This document shows, in pieces, positions 11,849-23,246 of a DNA stretch of 64,000 nucleotides. Position numbers and translations under genes: made by a program. Source of the DNA: Hawksworthiomyces lignivorus (Eukaryota; Ascomycota; Sordariomycetes; Ophiostomatales; Ophiostomataceae); assembly GCA_002917075.1 (NCBI GenBank), contig NTMA01000041.1, positions 186,001 to 250,000 of the forward strand, read 5' to 3'. How positions within the stretch are numbered: position 1 is the first letter of the stretch; each line of letters begins with the position of its first letter. The notes below the pieces were generated by a model. That model saw nothing but the letters and a program-made list of their open reading frames with translations, searched no databases and was not told the DNA's origin.

Positions 11849-13687
11849 ATGGATGACCGTGCCCGTATTCCTGTCACATTGCCGCGCGACCATCCGACGC
11901 GGCCCTTCTGGCAAGATCCGCCGGACGCGGCGGTCAGCGACCTCCGGTCTACAGAGGCTCTGCCTGCCACAGCTGACATCGTGATCATTGGAAGCGGTAT
12001 CACGGGCGCGTCTATTGCGTGGCATCTTCTGCAGGAAAAAGACCTTGCTGCTACGGGGAGAGCTGCCGGTCTATTTTCTCCTCCTCCGACACGGGACCCC
12101 GCAGAATGCTCTCTGCTCATGCTCGAGGCCCGCCAGGCCTGCTCTGGTGCCACGGGCCGCAACGGCGGCCACACCAAGGCGGCGTCATACCGGTCGTTCC
12201 TAGACCAAGCTGAAGCGTACGGCACTGCCACGGCCGTCCAGATTGCGCGGCTCGAGCTGGAGGGCATCCGCACCGTGCACGCGCTGGCGGCGGGAAAGGG
12301 CGAAGGCGCGGGTGCTGGCGGCGGCATTGCGTGCGACTCCCACCCGTGCGACACGCTGGACGTCATCTACGACCCGGCGCAGTGGGCGCGGGCGCAGGAG
12401 GCCGTCGCGGCGATGCGCGCAGCGATGCCGGCGGGTGACCCGGCTGCCGCGTACACCCTGTATAGCCGGGAGGAGGCGCTGGCGGGGCCGTTTCCGTGCA
12501 GCGACATCGAGGCCATGGATGACGACAACAGAGACGGCACGACGAGCGCTGCTTCTCTGCCGCCGGGACCCATCTGCGGCGTCGTCCGCTACGAAGCCGG
12601 CAGCATCTCGGCGTACCGGTTCACTGTGGGCGTCCTCAAGCAGTGCCTGGCCAAGGGCCTCAACCTGCAGACCGGCACGCCGGCGCTGTCTCTGCAGCGC
12701 ACGACGGTCGACGCAGACGCAGACGCAGATGCAGACGGTGCAGAAGACGAGGCAGCGGCGGCGGGCAGCAGCCGCCGCCGCGGCTATGCGTGGACGATCC
12801 AGACGCCCCGCGGCGCGGTGGCCGCCCGGCGCGTCGTGCTGGCGACCAACGCCTACACGGCCTTTCTCGTGCCGGCGCTGCAGGGGACCGTGGTGCCCCT
12901 GCGCGGCCAGATCGCCATGCTGCGGCCTGGCGCCCGCCTCCCGGGCGCCGCAGCGGCGGCTGGCACAGCAGACAGAGCCGACGGCGACGGCGGCGGCGGC
13001 GGCGGCGGCGCGGCGGGCGGTCTGGCGACGACGTACAGCTTTATCTACGACCAGGGCTACGAGTACATGATCACGCGGCCGCCAGCGTCGACCTGTCCCG
13101 GCGACATGATCATCGGCGGTGGGCTCAAGTTTGCGGACCCAGCACAGCAGCTGCAGGCCGACGACGACGCCGCCGCTGCCGCCCCCGGCCTGTGCGAATA
13201 CGGCACCACCGACGACACTACGCTCAATGCGCACGTGGCCGCGTACTTGCGCGAGGCGCCCGTGCGGTACTTTGGAAAGGACAGGCACTGGGGGGCCGAC
13301 CACCCCAGCGGCCGCGTGCGCCGCGAGTGGACGGGCATCATGGGCTACACGCCGGACGGCTTCCCGCTGGTGGGACAGCTGCCGCCGTTGGCGGCGGCGG
13401 CGGACGCGGGAGGGAAGGCGGTAGAGAGTGGCCAAGACGGCCTCTGGCTCTGCTGCGCCTTTCAGGGCCACGGAATGGTCCACTCGTGGCTGTGCGGGAG
13501 GGCCCTGGTCGAGATGCTGCGTGGCCGCGACACCGCGGACCTGCGGCAGTGGTTCCCCGACTGCTTTCGAGTGCGCAGGGACCGCCTCGAGAAGCGGTTT
13601 GTCGGACGCCTGCATACGTCGGCGAAGAAAGGCATAAGCAGAATCCATGTCAACGGGGTGGGACAACAAGGAGCCGGCTCGCTCTAG
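11849..13687 (+). CDS. FAD-dependent oxidoreductase of the DAO (glycine/D-amino-acid oxidase) family
   Basis: Single exon, 612 aa from the first in-frame ATG; the open frame extends 31 codons further upstream without an ATG. Residues 44-53 carry the Rossmann dinucleotide-binding motif (VIIGSGITG). This is followed around residue 95 by EARQACSGATGRNGG, typical of fungal DAO-fold oxidoreductases. The C-terminal half has the FAD-domain return strand GIMGYTPDGFPLVG, then CCAFQGHGM near the end. The family flavinylates and oxidises amines or amino acids; the substrate here is unknown. No targeting peptide is evident. The protein is longer than the usual 450-500 aa because of inserts: an Asp-Ala repeat (about residues 286-300) and a Gly-rich run (about 375-390). 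Both are encoded by trinucleotide/hexanucleotide expansions and probably form surface loops. Neighbours give no pathway context. Confidence 0.88.
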   Translation: MDDRARIPVTLPRDHPTRPFWQDPPDAAVSDLRSTEALPATADIVIIGSGITGASIAWHLLQEKDLAATGRAAGLFSPPPTRDPAECSLLMLEARQACSGATGRNGGHTKAASYRSFLDQAEAYGTATAVQIARLELEGIRTVHALAAGKGEGAGAGGGIACDSHPCDTLDVIYDPAQWARAQEAVAAMRAAMPAGDPAAAYTLYSREEALAGPFPCSDIEAMDDDNRDGTTSAASLPPGPICGVVRYEAGSISAYRFTVGVLKQCLAKGLNLQTGTPALSLQRTTVDADADADADGAEDEAAAAGSSRRRGYAWTIQTPRGAVAARRVVLATNAYTAFLVPALQGTVVPLRGQIAMLRPGARLPGAAAAAGTADRADGDGGGGGGGAAGGLATTYSFIYDQGYEYMITRPPASTCPGDMIIGGGLKFADPAQQLQADDDAAAAAPGLCEYGTTDDTTLNAHVAAYLREAPVRYFGKDRHWGADHPSGRVRREWTGIMGYTPDGFPLVGQLPPLAAAADAGGKAVESGQDGLWLCCAFQGHGMVHSWLCGRALVEMLRGRDTADLRQWFPDCFRVRRDRLEKRFVGRLHTSAKKGISRIHVNGVGQQGAGSL

Positions 13688-14570
13688 CAGAGAAGCCTCG
13701 GCTCTGTCAGACGAATATATGTGCCCCATGAACTGCTGAACGAGCAGGCAGCGGAAGAAGCTGTCTGACACCTCCTGGTCCCCAAAACTGGGCTAACATA
13801 TCTTCAAATGGGCAAATTTCGCCCTGTGCGCCCTGTGCGTGCGTGAATGGTTCCGTCTGCTAAATTTGCAAGAACCTGTGGGCTGATGGCTCCATGCAAA
13901 TAGTTACAGCGTACTCCGTATGGGGGCAGGCCTGCCGACCGATGAACGCGTCCTAGTCATTTTTCTTGATTTTGGCCTGTCTAATTTCACTTTTGAGTTG
14001 TATCGTACACGTTTGTGCATGAAATGGCCCCAATGCTGAGCGGGATGCGGCAGACGCGGGAGTGGCCTCGCGTACAGGACGGAGAAGGGGGGGAAAAGAG
14101 TTCAGGGGGTGGTTTTCCAGTCTTGTGGGTCAGGGTCAGAAGAGAAGCATTATGGAGTATGTTGCACGCAAAAGATACGAGGGTGTCGTGAATGTTCTCG
14201 CATACATACAGTAGCTCTCACGCTTAGTTTCCTCGCATTAGAACACCTATTCCCATCAACTTGCTCATTATCTACGGAAATAACTCCCACTGCTAAAAAG
14301 ATAGAAACTATCTCTTATCAACATTCAGGTTTTAGCTACTGTAAGGCCAACAGGCTCGGCTACCCCAGAGAGGTAAGCCTCCGAGACGATACGCACGGGG
14401 TAAACAATTCCTTCTGGCACTAACTAGCTGCTAATCCAGCTGGAAATAAACTGTTTTCCAAGGTTTTCCCGACAGACTGGTCCGCCACTGTTGTGGACTT
14501 TTTCGATATTGGTGGGCCTCTCCTCCATTATTTGTTTGTTTGACTGTTTGTGGTGTTTCTCAAAAGTCTT

Positions 14571-14618
14571 GGAAGTGTTCTCAGAATTGTTCTCGGAAAT
14601 GTTCTTGGAAGTGTTCTG
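14571..14618 (+). repeat. Four copies of a 12-bp tandem repeat
   Basis: Four imperfect units of the type GGAAGTGTTCTC lie head to tail. Because 12 is a multiple of three, the frame translates to repeated xExF quartets, but the surrounding frame has no ATG start and does not look like a gene. Confidence 0.75.
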
Positions 14619-15982
14619 CGATTTTCATCGACGACCAGACTGTCGGGACGAAGATACTACTCGCGTTGTCTCACATTTTGGACTTAATCTAAAAAAGAAA
14701 AAGCAACCGTACGATCCATTTCTGCTTTTCTTTTCCTTTTTCTATTTCTCACTGTTGCACTGTACAGTTCCATCGAGCTGATGCTACGGGGGACAAGACA
14801 GGCGTCTCCACTGGAAAACAAGCCCGGTGGCCCCGGATGCTTCTGTCCGAAACGCATGTCATATTTTTGCATGCCGACCCATGCTCGCAACTCATCTCGT
14901 ACACACAAACGGCCTTTTTTACAGTATCTCCTTTTGTGCGATTAGATAGCCATCCCTGACAAAGTCCCGATATCGAGTGGCAGACGTGCGCGTGTTGGCG
15001 GCCGAACCCTGAGTCCGTGAACGACTTGTTCTTGGCAATTCCGCGGAAGCAGTCAATTTATACAGACTTGTGCACAAAAAAAGCTGGGGCATTTTCGTCT
15101 GCCGTGAGATTTGCATGGATCTTGCTCATTTCTGGTCCCATAGTGGTGCCAAACGTAACCGGTGCAGAAACTACATGATAGCTCGCGAGTCCGGGTTGGG
15201 GTGGCCTGGACAGTTCGTTTCTTTAGTTCTGATTAGTCTAGCGCCCCCTCCCCAGACCCGAGAGGAGTCAAAGGATGCCACAAGCAGCATTATCTGCCAG
15301 CTCTTTTCCGGAACCAGAAACTCGTATGTGTATTTCTTTTTTGGGGGGGAAAGAGAGAAGATGGTACTCTCCGCCCTGTTTTTCAGTTATTTTCTTCTGC
15401 TTGTGTAATATATGACAATGCCCTCCCTTGCGCTCTGGTCGTACAAGTACATAGAGACGGGGAAAGGAGGGACATTATCGAGAAAAAGAGTCCCCCAGTC
15501 TCCAAAATAATAATCGAAAAAAGTGGGACGTTACCAACTGGAGGGAACGGCAAAGCAGTTCTGTATGGAACTTTGGGTAGCATTCTGCCAAGACCCATGT
15601 GCGGGTCAAGAGTCAGGACCTTGGGCTTTTTCCAGGGAACCGAAACACTCGAAGCGAGCTGGCGCACCTGCAGGCGAGTGAGAAAGGAAGTCAGAAACAC
15701 GCAGCAGAAACATGTGCAGTTCTCCCTTCCCCTTGCCCAATTTCATATGACGGACCCGACCTGGTGGGCTTTATGTGTCTTACTCGGGTGTCTGTAGTCG
15801 TAGTCGTACTCGTACATAGCATATTCACTAGAAATCCCATGCTTCTGATCTCATTTCACCCTAGGTGGCAACGGGAGCGTTGTGTTGCAGTCTGCGTGCC
15901 ACATGTCGTGGCCACGATGAGAAGCATGAAAAAAAATTGCGCTCTCTCCTGCAGCTGCATGATGAGGGGGCGGCGAAGCGAG

Positions 15983-16027
15983 AAAAAAATAAAAAATAAA
16001 AAATAAAAAATAAAAAATAAAAAATAA
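15983..16027. repeat. TAAAAAA microsatellite
   Basis: About six head-to-tail copies of a 7-bp A-rich unit (TAAAAAA), ending at TAAGG. Simple sequence of this kind is common in fungal intergenic DNA. Confidence 0.9.
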
Positions 16028-18317
16028 GGAAACAAAAGAACACTAATACCCAATAAAAGCGCATAATATGATATTGAAAATTGTTCCAGGACAGCGCAAG
16101 TGGCTAGAGCAAAAAGCAAAACAGCAAAAAAAAAAAGAACCGTGATGACCCAGAAGGACGGAAGAGGTGGTGGCCTCTTGAGGTATGTGTGTGAGTGGGC
16201 AGGAAGAGGAGAACCAACGGCAGACGACCAGAGACTCTTGTTTCCCGTCCCACATGAACTGGTCCCCGAATCCTTTCTGCTTTCTTGTTTCTCTACTCGG
16301 GGCTGTCCTCTGCCTCGGACCAGAGTATCGGGTCATCCACCCAGCTGGGATTGCCTTCTTCCACACTGTGAACGTATTGATAGGTTTTCTTTTCTTGTCT
16401 CCGGAATGGCTCTTCTCCTTTGGCCTGTATGCCTCCATCTTGTCTCTTTCGATCATTTTAATATTTCTTAATTCTCTGGGTTCGGACCTTTCTTTCTTCC
16501 CCAAATTTATGTCTCATCCTATCGTATGTTCTTATAATGCTGCTTTGATATACGGAGTATTGCTCTCTTCTTCTTCATGCTTGATAAATACTCCATAAGC
16601 AGCCACCTCTCCCCCCCCCCTGTCTTGTCTCGTATCGTGCTCTGTGTTGTCAGACCCGAGGCACTGGGTGAGCGCCACCCTGGTTTGTTTTTTGCTTCTT
16701 CTCTTCATATTCCTTATTCTTTTTGTAAATTATCTCACAACTTCCATTTTCTTCTTACCTGTACCCTGGACACCGCCTCTTTCGGTTCAAGCTTTCATCT
16801 CTGCCGCTTCATTTAAACAAGAAAAAGCGCCCGCTGTGGATCCCACCTCCACTTCGTTCTCTCGCTTCTATCGTCTTATCATCTCTCCCCTTCGTCCTTT
16901 CTTTTCTTTTGCCTCGATTCATCTCACGGAGAACAGACAAAATACACCTTCGTGGGACTTTGAAAATCACTCGTCGGCGGCATACCGGCCATATCCCAGA
17001 AACAAGGCGTCGGATTCCAGACGGGTGGGAATTCGTTTCGCTTCGTCAGGCTATAGTTAGCCTAGCATCCAGACAACAAGCGAATTCACTTTATATGTGA
17101 TTTTCCCTCCTCCCCCCTTTTTCTTATACACATTGACTGTCCCCAACGGAGCTGAGGTTTGGTCAGCAAGAGAACTCTTTATAAGAATTTTCGAACAACT
17201 ATCAATTTTGGTAAGATAGAGGCTTTCTTCCCGTATGTCGCAATCTTACGCCCGTCTCCTTTTCAGCTGGTTCCCGTGTCTGTTCATTCTGGATGCGGTA
17301 AAGCTATCCAAATATTACAAACTCCCTCACGCATGTGACCGTTTTCTCCCTGAATGAAGCTTGCTTCAACACAGGTGGATACGGATATTTGTGGGGACAC
17401 TTCCCCCCCCACCCCTTTTTTTCAAGTTTCGGTGCTCCTTGCATGGTGTTTGCGCAGACAACAAATACAGTGGGCGGCTGGACCCAGTCTGTTGGAACAG
17501 CTCACCATATCGCAGTCCAAGTATAGGTATACACATCTCTCTTGTGGACTGAACAACGGGGCAGAGACCCGTATTCGGCAATGGGGAGAAGCGGTCAAGC
17601 TAAAACAAAAATTCATGACACATTTGTGCACACATATTATATCCTTGTCGATAAGCCACCGCGGATCATCTTGTTGGTCTTCTAGGCGGTGCCAGACAGA
17701 CGGGACAGAGGCGTTGTCGTACGCATGCGTTGTAAAAGCCAAGTTTGGCTTCGCTTCTGCTACGTCTTCAACGTCCCGGAATGATACAACCCTATGCCCC
17801 AGTTCCATCACCGAAAACGTTCCCCATATTTGCAAACCCCATTCCCGGCACACCCGTTTTATCCTAACTCGTTTGCAAGCCCAACCCTTTCCCCTGCAGG
17901 GTGGCCCTATTCTCGCTTTCCTCATGCGGACCACAATTCTCCAGAACTAAAATTAACGTTAATACCAGGTAGTCAGGCTCGCGGTGCAAGGCTCCCTTTT
18001 CAAGGCTCGACTACAAATCTCGGTGACAGCGCTGTGTTGGTGGCCAGAGGCTGCGCAGTTTTATAATACATCCCTGTTCCAGATTTTTTATTTATTTTTT
18101 ATATACGCCCTGTGCTTCTCCCGTTCGCCTTATTTTTCTCATATATTGTCTCTATTACCCTCCTTGTCTACATCGCTCTCACCCACTGTCGGCAATCAAA
18201 TAGAAAAGAACGAATGTCTGTGCTGGCGTATGAAGAACTCGTTGACTTACAACTTCTGGTTCTTCCCGGCCTTCTTGACTAGCACCTTCAACTCTTGGAA
18301 AGACAACATCTGGAATC

Positions 18318-20042
18318 ATGGGCCTCTTTTCAATAAGTTCTAATCGACAACGGCAAGGCCATAGCCATCATGGCCGCCGCCATGGCTCATCTTCCCAAGG
18401 ACACCACGACCACAGCAATGGCAGCAGTAGTAATCCGAGAAAGCGGCACAATGGAGTTCGCTCTTTATCAGATCCTTCGGCCACAGTTCTGGAGGAGTCA
18501 AATGGTATAGATGAGACAGCCACAGGCGGGATTGCTGATGTCGATGGCGACCTGGAGTACGACGACGAAGAGGATCATGCGTACTTTGAAGGCGAGTATG
18601 TGGACGGCGACTACACAGACAGCAAACACTACGACTCGTATTATTATTATGGGAATAGAAACGGAGAAGACGGACACTACGCAGCAACTGGTAGCGGCGG
18701 CCATCATGCAATGGCCATGGGAGACGGCAGAGGCAGCATGACGAGCGAGGGAGAGGAGTCGGGCGACTTCAACAGCGAGGAGCGGTGCTACCAGTCGTCA
18801 GTGACGAGCAGCGTGCGTGCCCACGTGTACGAGAACGGGCTGCGGTACCACGCGTTCCAGGGTTCGGCCAGCAGCCCGCGGAGCGGCAAGCTGTACGTCC
18901 TGCCGAATGACGAGACGGAGCAGAATCGCGACGACATGAAGCACGCAATGACGCTGCTGCTGATGCGAGGACAGCCTTTCTACGCACCGGTGCAGCAGAA
19001 GCTAGCAGCCGGAGGGCTGGTGTATGATTTAGGTGAGTGAACAGAGACGCCACTGACATGCGATATTTATTTTCTCTTTGGTTTGCTCCATGCTAACAGG
19101 GCACAGGCACCGGGACAGGCATCTGGGCCATTGAGAGTAAGTTTCAACTGACGCCACACAACTGTGTTCTACCCCTTTCATCTCGGCTTTCATTGCCTGG
19201 TTTCTTCCCTCTCTCCCTCCTCGGCTGCTAACACCACGTCTTCAGTGGCCGACAAGTTCCCCAAGTCGGTTGTGCACGGCGTCGACCTCTCGCCCATCCA
19301 GCCCAACTACGTGCCCGACAACGTGTTCTTCGCCGTCGATGACTTTGAAGACGAGTGGACCTTCCCACCCGACACCTTTGACCTCATCCACATGCGCCAC
19401 TCGCTGTGGGCCGTCGACGACCGGCCCGCCCTGCTGCAGCGCATCTTCCACCACCTGAAGCCTGGCGGCTACGTCGAGTTCCAGGAGCTAATGCCAGACA
19501 TGCGGTTCGCCGGCGACGACGGGACCGGCGGCGACGAGCAGCACCAGCAGCCAAGCGCGCTGCACGACTTTATCCGCTACGTCGGCATGGGAATCCACCG
19601 GTCCCGCCTGCTGGCGGGCGGCGGCTTCTTCCCTACGGGCGCCGAGTACGAGGCCGGCCGAGCCGACGAGGTTGCCGCTGCCGGGGACCAGCCGCAGCAG
19701 CAGCAGTATCAGCAGCAGCAGCCCACCGGCGACGAGATCCTCGCCTACGAGCTGGAGGCGGCCGGGTTCTGCGGCGTCCGCGCCGCCACGCACAAGTGCC
19801 CGCTGGGCGTGTGGGCCAAGCACAAGCACATGCGGCGCAGCGGCATGCTGATGCGCACGGCGCTGATGGACGGCCTGCGCGGGTGGGCGGCGCGGCCGCT
19901 GGGCACGTCGGCGGGCGGCCTGGGCTGGACGCCGACGCAGATCGAGATCTTTTTGGTGGACGTGCGCAAGGCCATCATGGACCCGGCCGTGCACGCGTAC
20001 TTTCCCCTGCACGTCGTCTACGCGCAAAAGCCAAAGGACTGA
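18318..20042 (+). CDS. LaeA-like SAM-dependent methyltransferase
   Basis: Three exons: 18318-19032, 19107-19136 and 19246-20042 (513 aa). Both introns have canonical signals (GTGAGT with TGCTAAC and CACAG; GTAAGT with GCTAAC and TTCAG), and phase is kept at each junction. The first ~235 residues are low complexity: His/Ser-rich, then acidic and Tyr-rich. The catalytic domain then starts with motif I DLGTGTGIWAIE, split over all three exons, followed by VHGVDLSPIQP (motif II), DTFDLIHMRHSLWAV, and the post-motif LKPGGYVEFQE. This is the class I fold shared with LaeA/LAE1 and related secondary-metabolism methyltransferases. The substrate cannot be told. A Gln-rich insert (about residues 395-405) interrupts the second half. 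No biosynthetic genes adjoin it. It converges with the homogentisate dioxygenase gene, 539 bp apart. Confidence 0.9.
19107..19136 (+). other. 30-nt micro-exon carrying the SAM-binding motif
   Basis: The second exon of the methyltransferase gene is only 30 nt and encodes the core of motif I (GTGTGIWAIE). It is flanked by AG and GT dinucleotides in phase 1 on both sides. Skipping it would keep the frame but delete the SAM-binding loop, so it could in principle act as an on/off switch for activity. Confidence 0.85.
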
Positions 20043-20581
20043 GCGGAGAAGGGGAAGAAGGGGAGAGTAGAGGTGAAGATCCGGCAACCTCTGAGGTCTC
20101 TCAGCGGAGAGGAGGCAGACAAAGCCATGTGCTACGAAATTACGATGTTTATGAATTCTTTATCCACAGGGAGGGAAACATAGATGGATGATACCAGGGG
20201 AACTGGGTAATGGTCTGGCTGGAAAGGGCATCATACAACGGGCATTCAACAGAGACACGCATATCGGGACTATAGTGAATGGGATGCATTAATGGCAGAT
20301 CATCTGTGGTTGCCCCCATCTTCCACTCTTCTTATTGTTACAAAGCATCAAGGCAGAGGCGGACTGCCAAGGTAGTTTAATTCAGGAAATGCATATTGTT
20401 TGAGATTTTCAACCAAAACCTGCTTCGCTTCTTGTAACTGATTGCAATTTCTATCGTAGGATCATCTCAGCAGAAAGAATATGAAAAATGTAACTTTTGC
20501 GTGCGTGTTGTGCTATCCAGATATTTGAAACCTCCTCGTGATGACTTCTAAATGCAATCTCTTTTTCCTCGCAAGCAGAGC
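20043..20581. other. Convergent 3' intergenic region
   Basis: Downstream flank of both the methyltransferase (+) and homogentisate dioxygenase (-) genes. No open frame or structured element of note; it presumably holds both polyadenylation signals. Confidence 0.6.
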
Positions 20582-22127
20582 TCATGGCTCTTCAGATAGA
20601 AGATGGCCATTCGCCTTTGCACCATCCGGCCGCTTCCAGTGGCGCACCAGCTGGCCCCAGCTGTGCGTCACGTACTCCTTCTGCAGCACGGTGTCTTTGG
20701 AAGACGACGTATCGCCGCCGCCGCCGTCGCGCGTCGCCTGCAGCGCCCAGGAGGTGACGCCCAGCATGAGGCAGCTCTCGAACATGAAGGCGCAGCTGCC
20801 GGCGCCGACCTTGGCGGGCCGCTGGGGCTGGGGCTCACTGCGGGCGGCCTCGGTGCTGGGCGCGTCGGGCCCGTGGCCGCTCATGACGTTGTGCAGGCTG
20901 CCGCCGCCGGGGACGAAGCCGCCGGCGCCGGCGGCCTTGGCGTCGTAGTTGCCGGCCAGTAGGCCCATGTACTCGCTCATGGTGTTGCGGTGGTACCAGG
21001 GGGGGCGGAAGGTGTTTTCGCCGACGAGCCAGCGCGGCGGGAAGATGACAAAGTCGGCGACGGCGGTGCCGGGATGGTCCGAGGCGGCGGTCAGCACCGT
21101 GAAGATGGAGGGGTCCGGGTGGTCGAAGCTGATGCTGCCGATGACGTTGAAGCGGCCCAGGTCGTACTTGACTGGGTAGTAGTTGCCGTGCCACGCCACG
21201 ACGTCAAAGGGCGTGTGGTCCTGGCGGGCGCGGAACAGGCGGTGGTTGACCTTGGTGCGGATCGTGTACGTGCGCGGCGGCGGCGCCTGCTGCCCTTCTT
21301 TGTCTTCGTCGCCGTTGTCGTCAAAACACGCCACCGGCGCCTGGAAGTCGCGCACGTTGGCCAGGCCGTTGGAGCCGATGGGGCCCAGCTCGGGCAGCGC
21401 AAAGTGGCCCTGGTACAGCTCCAGCGCGTAGCCGCGCGCGGCAGCCTCCGGCAGGTGGACCTGGAAGCGGACGCCGCGGGGGATGACGCAGATCTCCATG
21501 GGCCGCACCAGCAGCCAGCCCAGCTCCGTGCGGATGTCCAGGGTGCCGTCCTGCGGGACGATCAAGAGATCGCCGTCGGTCGAGTAGAACGCCGTGTGGG
21601 CGTCCATTGACTGATTGGCCGCGTAGACAAAGATGCCCAGCCCCTGCTTCAGGGTCGGGTCCCCAGCGCCGGCTATTTGTCGCAGGCCATCGATGAAATC
21701 TGTCGGCGCGGCGGGAGCGGGGAAAGGATCCCACCGGAACTGGTCGGGCAGATACTGGAGACGATTCGCGGGCACGAAGCTGGCTCCTTCTACCGTGTCT
21801 TGGTCTTCGCCCTCTGGCTGAAACGGGCTGACAGAGCAGGCAGGTGTAATCCGGTAGAGCCAAGACTGCTTGTTTTCATGGCGCGGCGCCGTAAATGACG
21901 TACCGGAGAGCTTCTCGGCGTACAGTCCATGGGGCGGTTTCTGTGGAGAGTTCTGGCCGATGGGCAAGGCACCAGGAACAGCTTCTGTCCTAAATAAACG
22001 CCATTTAGCTGATAGATGCACGAATACGGAGAACCTGGACTCAAGGAGGACTACCATACTCAAGGTACGAGTTGAAACCGTTCTGATAACGATATTTCTC
22101 TTTGAACTCAAACTCCGTGACGGGCAT
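20582..22127 (-). CDS. hmgA: Homogentisate 1,2-dioxygenase
   Basis: Exons 22060-22127 and 20582-21989 joined by a 70-nt intron (donor GTATGG, acceptor TTTAG), giving 491 aa that start [18 protein letters not shown]. The enzyme is a cytosolic Fe(II) dioxygenase that opens the ring of homogentisate to maleylacetoacetate in Phe/Tyr catabolism. Family landmarks are [22 protein letters not shown] and [16 protein letters not shown] near the N-terminus, [15 protein letters not shown] with the active-site His, [14 protein letters not shown] with an iron His (about residue 355) and Glu (about 361), and SGHGPD with the third ligand His (about 394). It is about 45 residues longer than the human enzyme; the extra length is partly an acidic/Pro loop after PVACFDDNG and partly a Gly-rich loop. 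The fumarylacetoacetate hydrolase and isomerase genes often clustered with it in fungi are not in this window. Confidence 0.95.
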
Positions 22128-22438
22128 TTTCACGTTCTCTGGTATGTCCTTCTCAATCAAGTGCTACCGCCAATAGCCTTACTTATTGTGATCTAATAAA
22201 TAAATAAAGACAAACAACAAGCAGAGGGATGCCGTGTCACAAAAGAAGTTTATCTAGAGGGTTTTAATAGACATTGCATTCCAAGACGCCCTCCTCTTTG
22301 CGGGCCAAAGAAACGCGGAGTAGGGGTGCGGCATGACGTTTGTTGGACCCCAGGTTTCCGAGAGGCACATCAAAACTAAGCGTTAAGACTAAGATAATAC
22401 CACGCACTTATAGATCGACAAGCCCAAAGTCTTTGCTG

Positions 22439-22798
22439 ATGGTGTGCATTGCCGTGTGTTGCTGCGAGAAGAAGAAGCAAGACGACGGAGGCGGAGAGGA
22501 AGAGGAATTGGACCGTCGTCCGACAATAGCCGAAGGAAAGCGATTCCGCGATTACGGTTCAACGTCGCCCACTAAAGCGGCTGTAGAATACCTGACTAAC
22601 CCACAGCCTACGCAGGAAACGGCCCGTGTACAAAATGGAGAAGTCAACGCGCAGCACTTGTATATTACGCGTGTACTTGCATCGAAGGTTGTCTGTCGGC
22701 TACTACCGTCATCAGAGCAACCGGTGCCACTTGCGTGGTATTGTCAAATGAGGGATGGTGGCCGAATGCAGGGACTCGAAGTGGCTTCAGCCTCCTAA
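22439..22798 (+). CDS. Doubtful small ORF with Cys-rich N-terminus
   Basis: A 119-codon ATG frame beginning MVCIAVCCCEKKK, followed by an acidic Glu-rich stretch and then unremarkable sequence. The Cys cluster next to a basic patch would suit lipid-modified membrane attachment, but no family is recognised. The frame ends exactly where a decanucleotide repeat begins. Its short length makes chance a good explanation. Confidence 0.18.
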   Translation: MVCIAVCCCEKKKQDDGGGEEEELDRRPTIAEGKRFRDYGSTSPTKAAVEYLTNPQPTQETARVQNGEVNAQHLYITRVLASKVVCRLLPSSEQPVPLAWYCQMRDGGRMQGLEVASAS

Positions 22799-22800
22799 AG

Positions 22801-22880
22801 CTCTCACAAGCTCTCTCAAGCTCTCTTAAGCTCTCTCCAGCTCTCTCCAGCTCTCTCCAGCTCTCTCCAGCTCTCTCACT
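22801..22880. repeat. Eight copies of a 10-bp repeat (CTCTCTCCAG)
   Basis: Eight consecutive decamers, the middle four identical (CTCTCTCCAG at 22831-22870) and the outer ones carrying one to three changes. It is pyrimidine-rich on the + strand. The gradient of divergence from centre to edges is typical of slippage-driven expansion. Confidence 0.95.
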
Positions 22881-23246
22881 TTTACAGCATCTCTGTCGAT
22901 CTATACCTTTCTGGTTACGCTGGCCTTGGGCCAATTGCTGCAGGACTCAAGTTCAGGTCCAGTTTTAGGACATCCTGACATGCCAAGATGAATGAATTGT
23001 ACGGAGCAAGATTCACATGAAAATGAGACAAGATAGTTTTGCGCAGGAATCAATTGATCCTGCTGCCTTGATTTAAGCGGGCTATATATTTGTCAAGTAG
23101 CGATTGCGCACCGAGCGAAGAGACGTCTGTCCTCGCAGAGGAATTAGAGACTTTGTCTTCGTCGAATAAGAAGGTGAGAAGGTCCGCGGTGTAGCCGAAA
23201 CCTTGTTTAAAAAGTAACGGCTACCGGATAGAGCGCTAAGGCTTCA

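Larger units (their letters stand above)
13688..18317. other. Long intergenic region with simple repeats
   Basis: No gene is supported. Two sizeable frames on opposite strands overlap at 17354-17950 but have no recognisable features. Notable simple sequences are a 12-bp repeat at 14571-14618, a TAAAAAA microsatellite at 15983-16027, and C-rich and T-rich tracts at about 16612 and 17405. The last 250 bases are pyrimidine-rich and probably form the promoter and leader of the methyltransferase gene. Confidence 0.5.
22128..23246. other. Intergenic region with a decanucleotide repeat
   Basis: Between the 5' end of the hmgA gene and the 3' end of the DUF6699-like gene. It contains the 10-bp tandem repeat at 22801-22880 and a doubtful 119-codon ORF at 22439-22798. 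No other feature is recognised. Confidence 0.5.

Noticed and set aside
12200..13771. 523-codon open frame on the - strand
   Set aside because: It lies antisense to the FAD oxidoreductase; GC-rich codons leave the opposite strand free of stops. The translation is Arg/His/Gly-rich without motifs.
17354..17950. 198-codon ATG frame on +, with a 170-codon frame opposite it
   Set aside because: No motif in either translation, and two long frames facing each other point to chance depletion of stops.
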